Assembly: GCA_003586115.2 (NCBI GenBank)
Contig: QVOM02000116.1
Coordinates: 30,667,062-30,731,061, forward strand
Direction: 5' to 3'
DNA length: 64,000 bases
From: Salvator merianae
Taxonomy: Eukaryota > Chordata > Lepidosauria > Squamata > Teiidae
Position 1 is the first letter of the stretch; each line of letters begins with the position of its first letter. The position numbers and the translations under genes are program-made. Positions 58,893 through 64,000 of this stretch are shown here, one piece after another. The notes under the pieces were generated by a model that had not been told where the DNA came from, ran no database searches, and saw only the letters and a program-made list of their open reading frames with translations.

Positions 58893-59275
58893 CATCCAGA
58901 CAGGGCCTAAAACATGGGATTGTCCCAGGGTTATGTTAGGATTGCCACATGTCTCCATGGCAATCCCAATATAGCCATAGAATAGAGGAGTGATATCATG
59001 CAGTATCACTATTCCAGGAAAATCAGCCCTCCACCTGGATTTTTCTGGAATAGCGATACGACTTACCAGTCTGGATGCTTGCTTTTGCAATGGGCCTTGA
59101 AGAAAATGGTCCCCACGGATGCACAATGCTGAATCCAGGCAAAAAATGGTTGCTGTGCACATGCAATCACACAGGGAAATAGCAGCCTCACCGTCGTGGG
59201 AGCAAGCGTCCAGACAGGTAAGTGCCCACACTTGCCCTGTGATGTTGCCCTGAATTTTCCTCTCGCCATCTAGAG
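58893..59275. mobile_element. Possible DNA element with strong internal hairpin
   Basis: It opens with 'ccccatccagacagggcc', reminiscent of the 55067 terminus. The internal segment 59003-59059 is a hairpin with 22-base arms (two mismatches). It runs from 'gtatcactattccagg' to 'ctggaatagcgatac'. A second stem, 'ggattgcca' with 'tggcaatcc', lies at 58939-58966. The right end is undefined. The long minus-strand frame 58827-59231 has no recognised domain. Confidence 0.45.
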
Positions 59276-60090
59276 GAAGCCTTAGAGAGAACTTGCTTTA
59301 ACAGCAGATGGAACAACATCCTTCTATCCACACTGGCCCTTTAGAAAACACCAATAAGCCTCAGTGCACCTCACAGAAAGAGCTCCTTAAATTTTGTCAA
59401 GACATTTGCCATATTTTATTTTCCTTTCCTAGTCACTTTTCAACAAACCATTAAAACAAATCATGCTAGCACAGTACTAGAAATGTCAGTGAGCACAATG
59501 AAGGTTATATAACCATAAATCTATGAGTAGGAAGTGAGGTGGCCTGTGCATAGCAAAGGCACTCTGATTTACAAACAAACTGAATTTCTGAAAACTTCAA
59601 GAGCAAGACACAAATTAAGGAAATAACAACCATGCACCTTGCATATCTAATTAAGATAATAAGCAATCATCAAAAAGAATGTTCTGTTTCACTTTATTTC
59701 TCATATCTCCTTTATTGGGGCAACAAGAAGAAGAATCCACTTAGCTTATTTTACAATATGATGCTACATCCCTAAGGTCTGGTCCTCTGAGCGTTTGCAC
59801 CAACAAAACAGTAGTCAGGATTAGGCATAAGAAATGCTGCAGCTGCAATTCTGAAGCACATACTATTATGCCAACATTGCAAACTCTGCTAGGGAATTGT
59901 CATAGTGCAACTTAGGTGACTTAGGTGGGTCAGCATGACTGTAATGTCATTTTTTTAATCATAGAAAATGTAGCAGAGAAAAGGAACAGGTAGCACAGTG
60001 AAAAGAAAACAGGGCAGAATTCTAGCTACTTCATATATCCAAAAAAAAAGATAAATGAAAGAGACCTGAGCAATGAAGGCAGGGTATATT
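59276..60090. other. Unassigned sequence
   Basis: No recognised gene or repeat. Confidence 0.3.
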
Positions 60091-60093
60091 TTG

Positions 60094-60272
60094 AGTCCTT
60101 TCTACGCTGGGTCTTATTCTGGATTATGCCCCAGAAATGGGGGCTGCCATAAGTATGCTGGTGCAGACTACAGCAGACCCCACCAGGGGCCTGCCTTGGT
60201 CTGCACTAGCATGTGGATAGCAAACCCCTTATCTGGGATATAATCTGGAATATGCCCAGTGCAGAAAGAGCC
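60094..60272. mobile_element. Palindromic MITE, diverged copy 3
   Basis: About 180 bp, related to the elements at 10546 and 17121. It has 'tctggattatgccccagaaa' near the left, 'tatgctggtgcagactac' (60155) in the middle, 'tctgcactagcatgtggata' (60211) on the right arm, and a right end 'cagtgcagaaagagccc'. Its left end is mutated ('gtcctttctacgctggg'), and the flanking duplication is not clear. It is older or belongs to a different subfamily. Confidence 0.75.
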
Positions 60273-60605
60273 CTGGATTCTTTCATATCAGAACTGGGAG
60301 AAGTTGATTATTCCTGAGGAGGGAGTGCAGAGACATTTCATTGATCTGCACTTTGGAGTGTACATCCCTGCTGTGATGCACCATGACTTGCCTTTCAGAT
60401 TGATGAGTCTCTTAAATTCATCCAAGCACAGATCATGTTCCACCAATGGCAATGTGCAGCACCCAAAGGGGCCTCTCATGTGTGGTGTTCTCTTGCCATT
60501 TTAAAACACCACATGCAACAACCTGCATCCTATTTAGAAAATCATCTTTTTCTCTGTATGAAATTTATCTACCTGATCCACCGTCAAGTCAGAACCAAAG
60601 GAGAC

Positions 60606-60950
60606 CGTCACCCTGCTGGACACCGTGCTGTGCTTCTTACTGTCTGCCAGCATGCCTCTTTGTCTTGCTGCTGCTGCTCTAAGAGATGCTCCTTACAAGA
60701 CTGGGACCCAGGGAGTCAGCAATTCCCGCAGAACCCTTGCACCATATCGTCCTTTGGATATAGGGATGCTGCTTGGGATCTCTCCCTCCCTGCCAGAATC
60801 AGATAAGATCATCCTCCTCTTGGATGCCGTGCTATGCTTCTTACCACCTGCCAGCATGCCTCTTTTCCTTGCTGCTGCTACTTGGGAGGTGCTGCTTACA
60901 GAAGTAGAACACAATGAGTACCTGCTCCAAATTTACTCTTGGATATAAAG
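60606..60950 (+). repeat. In-frame tandem duplication, period 204 bp
   Basis: The word 'gtgctgtgcttcttac' (60625) recurs as 'gtgctatgcttcttac' (60829), and 'gccagcatgcctctttgtct' recurs as 'gccagcatgcctcttttcct'. The period of 204 is a multiple of three. Because of this, the plus-strand frame 60625-60948 (107 codons) reads through both units, with the repeated protein motif LCFL..ASMPL.LAAA. No known domain is recognised. Whether the frame is translated cannot be judged. Confidence 0.6.
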
Positions 60951-61132
60951 GGAGACTCTTGATGAAGACAGGCAGCAACAGGTCCTGCGAAACCTGAATG
61001 CTTTGCTATTGTTGCTGCTTTTTAGATTTCATTGTTATTGTTATGTATTTAGAAGTTTTTGCTTCAGACTCGGTTGCCTGTTATTTTTTTCCATAAGAAG
61101 TGTTCCAGCCAATTTCAGCAAAGTATCAATAT

Positions 61133-61599
61133 GGGCCTTTTCGCACTTACCAATGGAATGGTTTAGTGCACCATGTGAAACACTCTGGTGAAGACTAGAG
61201 AGGCCACACCCCCTAATAGGCCACTGCATCTGCATTAGATGCAATGTAGCCTAGTAAATCAGAATGCTGGTAGACCTGTTTTTATAGGTCTAGCAGAGTT
61301 CCAGGGATGGCTGGCCTGGCCCAGGAAAGCATGTGGAAGGGTGCACGCCTCTATGGGCCAGTTTGGAAGGGGAGGCATTTAAGTGGGATGCAAAATTGTG
61401 CCACCAAATGGTTCCCCTAGACTTCTGAGACCAGGAACTCGTGTCAGGCTCTGAAGCTTGTATTAGCTTTGGAGCAGTGCAGAGCTTGTCCCAGACAGGC
61501 AGTCCAAGTTTGGACAACGTGTTTCAGGGCCAGTGGGACTATTGCAGTCAGCATGGTTCTAGCTGTACCACTCCACCCTGCTCAAGTGCAGAAACACCC
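61133..61599. mobile_element. Long non-autonomous DNA element with TAT duplication
   Basis: Reference copy of the family. It starts GGGCCTTTTCGCACTTACC and ends CAAGTGCAGAAACACCC. It is flanked by TAT on both sides (61130-61132 and 61600-61602). At 467 bp it has no transposase. Internal landmarks are 'gactagagaggccacacccc' (61192), 'cagagttccagggatggctg' (61293) and 'ccaggaactcgtgtcaggct' (61432). The GGGCC terminus and 3-bp duplication match those of the MITEs. A PIF/Harbinger-like origin is inferred, but the duplications seen here (TAT, TAG, AAT, AGA) do not follow the usual TWA rule. Confidence 0.75.
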
Positions 61600-61602
61600 T
61601 AT

Positions 61603-62357
61603 GAAGAGCATAATAATCAGAAACACGCTACTAGTAAGCAGAATAATCAGTTATACCTAACCATACCAATATGGGTACTTACTGAAATTTTGCAAAATTG
61701 TTTCAATTTGAAGTTTTTACCCATTTGCTCAGTGCAGTCTCAAGCTGCCCAAACCTCCTCCTCCTCCTTTTCTTACATGTGTTCCTAGTAAAATTTGTAG
61801 TAATTTAAAATATTTATATAGTACCTTTAATTTAAAACACACACATACACACTTACACAGAGCAGTTCACGACAATACATAAAATTAGAGTGTAAAAATG
61901 ATGCATTAAAATAACAGTAACAGCACAAGTTCAGATAAATCAGATTCTAAAAATCTCGGAGAGCTAGTATCCCAATAAAGCATTTGAAAATTAAGGTGCT
62001 TCATATATTATGTACATTATGTGTACTGTATATGAAAATGAAAAGTATAGTGAATAAGACAAATACATCTTTCATATAAATGCATTATTCTAGAAAGATA
62101 TGCATATTGACTTGAGTGTAAACCACCATTGATAAAATGGGTCTTAAGAGCCTCCCCCTACAGGGGTTTACAGCAATTTACTGGCAGAGAGGTATTTTAC
62201 TGACTAAAGGCCTGAAGAGCATATATATGAGTACATTTTCATGAGACTGGATCAGTGCAGAAACATTTCTGAAAACAAAACCATTCTTTTTACAAATATT
62301 AGAAGAAATATACTTTGCAGTTAGAAAGAAAGCACTAATAACATTATTCTAAGATTA
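61603..62357. other. Unassigned AT-rich sequence
   Basis: A weak CA-rich patch lies at 61839-61850. No other recognised feature. Confidence 0.35.
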
Positions 62358-62646
62358 TATAGCTATTTTCTTATTTGTAGTAGTTTTGGGACTGTTTTGC
62401 TGTGTTCTATAGATCTTCTGAGAACCTAAGCTTTCGGACATAGCTACAATGTTCATCTTCAGAGGATTTGATTCCAGATTTTTGTTTTTAACTCTTACAG
62501 AAGTCAAATCCTCTGAAGATGGACATCGTAGCTATGTTCAAAAGCTTAAGTTTTCAGAACTGTGAAAGACAGCACAACAGCCCCACAAGTACTACAAATG
62601 AGATTGAAACCGGCTGTGAAAGCCTACATTCTACTATAGCTATTTT
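62358..62646. mobile_element. Inverted repeat with hammerhead-like cores, Penelope-like remnant
   Basis: Two arms of about 100 bp (about 62373-62474 and 62500-62604) are reverse complements at roughly 80 percent. They are separated by a loop of about 25 bp and flanked by exact 12-bp direct repeats tatagctatttt (62358-62369 and 62635-62646). On the minus strand the left arm reads CTGAAGA (62462-62456), a pairable GAACAT...ATGTCC stem, then GAAAGCTTAGG (62435-62425). On the plus strand the right arm reads CTGAAGA (62513-62519), a fully pairable GGACAT...ATGTTC stem, then AAAAGCTTAAG. This is the order of a type I hammerhead core (CUGANGA, stem II, GAAA, very short stem III). Hammerheads of this form are known in Penelope-like elements. 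The structure call is by eye. Confidence 0.55.
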
Positions 62647-63320
62647 GTTTATTGATTCAAATTATTTTATAGCATGTATACACCAATTTCTACAGACTAT
62701 TTTCCTGGAAAAGAACTAGTCAGGGAAATGAGTTATTTTCAGACCTGCACATCTAGCATGGATGAAATAACTGATTACTATTCACCTCATATTTACTTAA
62801 AATACATTATAGATAAGATTGAAGATGATTAGTAATGGCATGTAAGGTAGGCATTTGTGGCTTTTAAAAATAGATTTGCTAAAGATAGAGCCTCATCATT
62901 AAGAGACAATTATCAGATGCCCTCTGGGATGGAGAAGAACATTTGAAATGGAGGATTCTGTCATTAACTGTGCAGTCCAACCCATGCCTTCTCAAAAGTA
63001 AGCCCTGCTGAATCTAATGTGGTATAATTTCTGGCAACTGGTTGCAGTCTCAACTTGGATCTCTGTCAATAAATATTATTATCTTGATCCAGAATAAGTT
63101 AGTTGCAGTTACATTCCCATCAAGTCAAGCAGATTTCAGCAGCCTCCAGCTGTTGTTATCATCTCCACAAACAAAGGCTTATTATTCTTTATAGGACATG
63201 GAATGGAAAATATTTTAGAAGAAATTATTATTCATTTTCTGATGATCTAGCTGTATAATTGCAGACAGAATAAACACCGGTTGCCAATTTGCTACCAAGC
63301 CCAATCCAAGGTTTTAACTT
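62647..63320. other. Unassigned sequence
   Basis: No recognised feature. Confidence 0.3.
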
Positions 63321-63329
63321 GAATGACTA

Positions 63330-63728
63330 AATGACTTGGTCCCCAAATATCCAAAGGAGTGCCTCCTTTCCTACAAACCTGCTCATACTTTAAGATATCC
63401 TGGAGAGGACTTCTCGGTAGTATTACCATCCTCAGAAATTAAAGGATTGGGGATCTGGGAAAGGGCCTTCTCTGTGATAGTTCCCAGGCTGTGAAATTAC
63501 TTAAATGACAAGTCCTCACTCTATACATATATGAGGTTGGTGTAGGCACACCTCTTCAGCCTTGCCTTTATTAAGAAGGTAGGTACTGTACTTCTCATCT
63601 AGGTACTGTACTGTTTCTAATTGCTTTTACTGCTTTTAATTCTCACTTCTATGTATTTTAATTGTTGTAATTCACCCCTTAAGGCCTCAGATATAGGGTA
63701 TCATACAAATATAACAAATAAGTAAATA
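63330..63728 (+). pseudogene. L2/CR1-type LINE 3' end, sense, heavily mutated
   Basis: Sequence order matches the end of ORF2. It has 'gtgcctcctttcctacaaac' (LLSYKPA region, 63360), 'ctgggaaagggccttctctg' (63456, for the RAFS box), 'cccaggctgtgaaattactt' (for the PRLWN-L box) and 'acacctcttcagccttgcct' (for THLFxLAF), followed by a 3' UTR ending 'aggcctcagatatagggtat' and an AAATA-type tail near 63720. A short direct duplication, 'gtaggtactgtactt', occurs near 63580-63615. Confidence 0.7.
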
Positions 63729-64000
63729 GAGGTTACACCTGTCAATGTTATTTTCAACTGCTATGGAATTATACCCTGAGAATAATCCTGTCACACAACC
63801 TGAATGAATTAATTAGGCAAAACTGACCCTATTATATACTATTAGTGAAACTATATATACAGGTTAGCATTGCAAGTTTCACACACTGGAAAATCTCTGC
63901 TGATTTTAATAACATAGTTTCAGGCTGCATTCACATGCAGTTAAAGAAAAAAACACTTCTGAGGCATCTCAGGCTGTCTCCAGCTAGCCTCTAAAACTCA
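63729..64000. other. Window end, possible start of a DNA element
   Basis: The words 'caggctgcattcacatgca' at 63922 resemble the terminus of elements such as the one at 55067. The window stops before any partner end could appear. Confidence 0.3.

Noticed and set aside
1..64000. CRISPR array, operon, prophage or bacterial defence system
   Set aside because: There are no regularly spaced repeats with unique spacers, no long adjoining frames and no ribosome binding sites. The repeat content is that of a vertebrate genome.
1..64000. Endogenous retrovirus
   Set aside because: No LTR pair, primer binding site or retroviral protein signature was recognised. All reverse transcriptase fragments belong to non-LTR elements.

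Overview
This window looks like a gene-poor stretch of a squamate reptile (lizard or snake) nuclear genome, either intergenic or deep intronic. I find no convincing host exon, no RNA gene, no operon and no prokaryotic gene organisation. The open frames (mostly 60-110 codons, at most 150) are scattered over both strands. The only protein-level matches I can support are pieces of transposable-element reverse transcriptases. The lineage call rests on the repeat mix. There is a BovB (RTE-clade) LINE, an L2/CR1-type LINE with several copies, CR1 3' ends, an L1 ORF2 C-terminus, tRNA-headed SINEs, and many DNA-transposon-derived non-autonomous elements. This combination is typical of squamates.

Layout. 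1-3.4 kb: a non-autonomous DNA element, a decayed reverse transcriptase, then an L2/CR1-type LINE split by a nested 3'-end insertion with a recognisable target-site duplication. 3.4-19.2 kb: mostly unrecognised sequence with a (CA)n tract, several DNA-element copies, two nearly identical palindromic MITEs (10.5 and 17.1 kb) and two CR1 3' ends. 19.2-24.1 kb: a SINE, an antisense internally deleted BovB, two L2/CR1-type copies facing each other, and a large block of the long non-autonomous family. 24-31 kb: SINE, LINE tails, a hAT-like element with an 8-bp duplication and an antisense L1 fragment. 31-46 kb: low recognisable content, a minisatellite, a perfect 87-bp direct repeat, more DNA elements and two antisense L2/CR1-type 3' ends. 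46-64 kb: many long non-autonomous copies (one flanked by AGA, one by TAT), a second hAT-like element, a 137-bp palindromic MITE, tandem duplications, and near 62.5 kb an inverted repeat whose arms both carry a hammerhead-ribozyme-like core. The window ends in another L2/CR1-type 3' end.

The most interesting signals are that hammerhead-like inverted repeat, flanked by 12-bp direct repeats, and a family of roughly 400-1000-bp elements that recurs at least a dozen times. Where their ends can be read, those elements begin with GGGCC and are bounded by 3-bp duplications. None of the genes here work together in a pathway. The window is a record of successive transposon insertions. All family names come from recognition by eye and were not checked against a repeat library.
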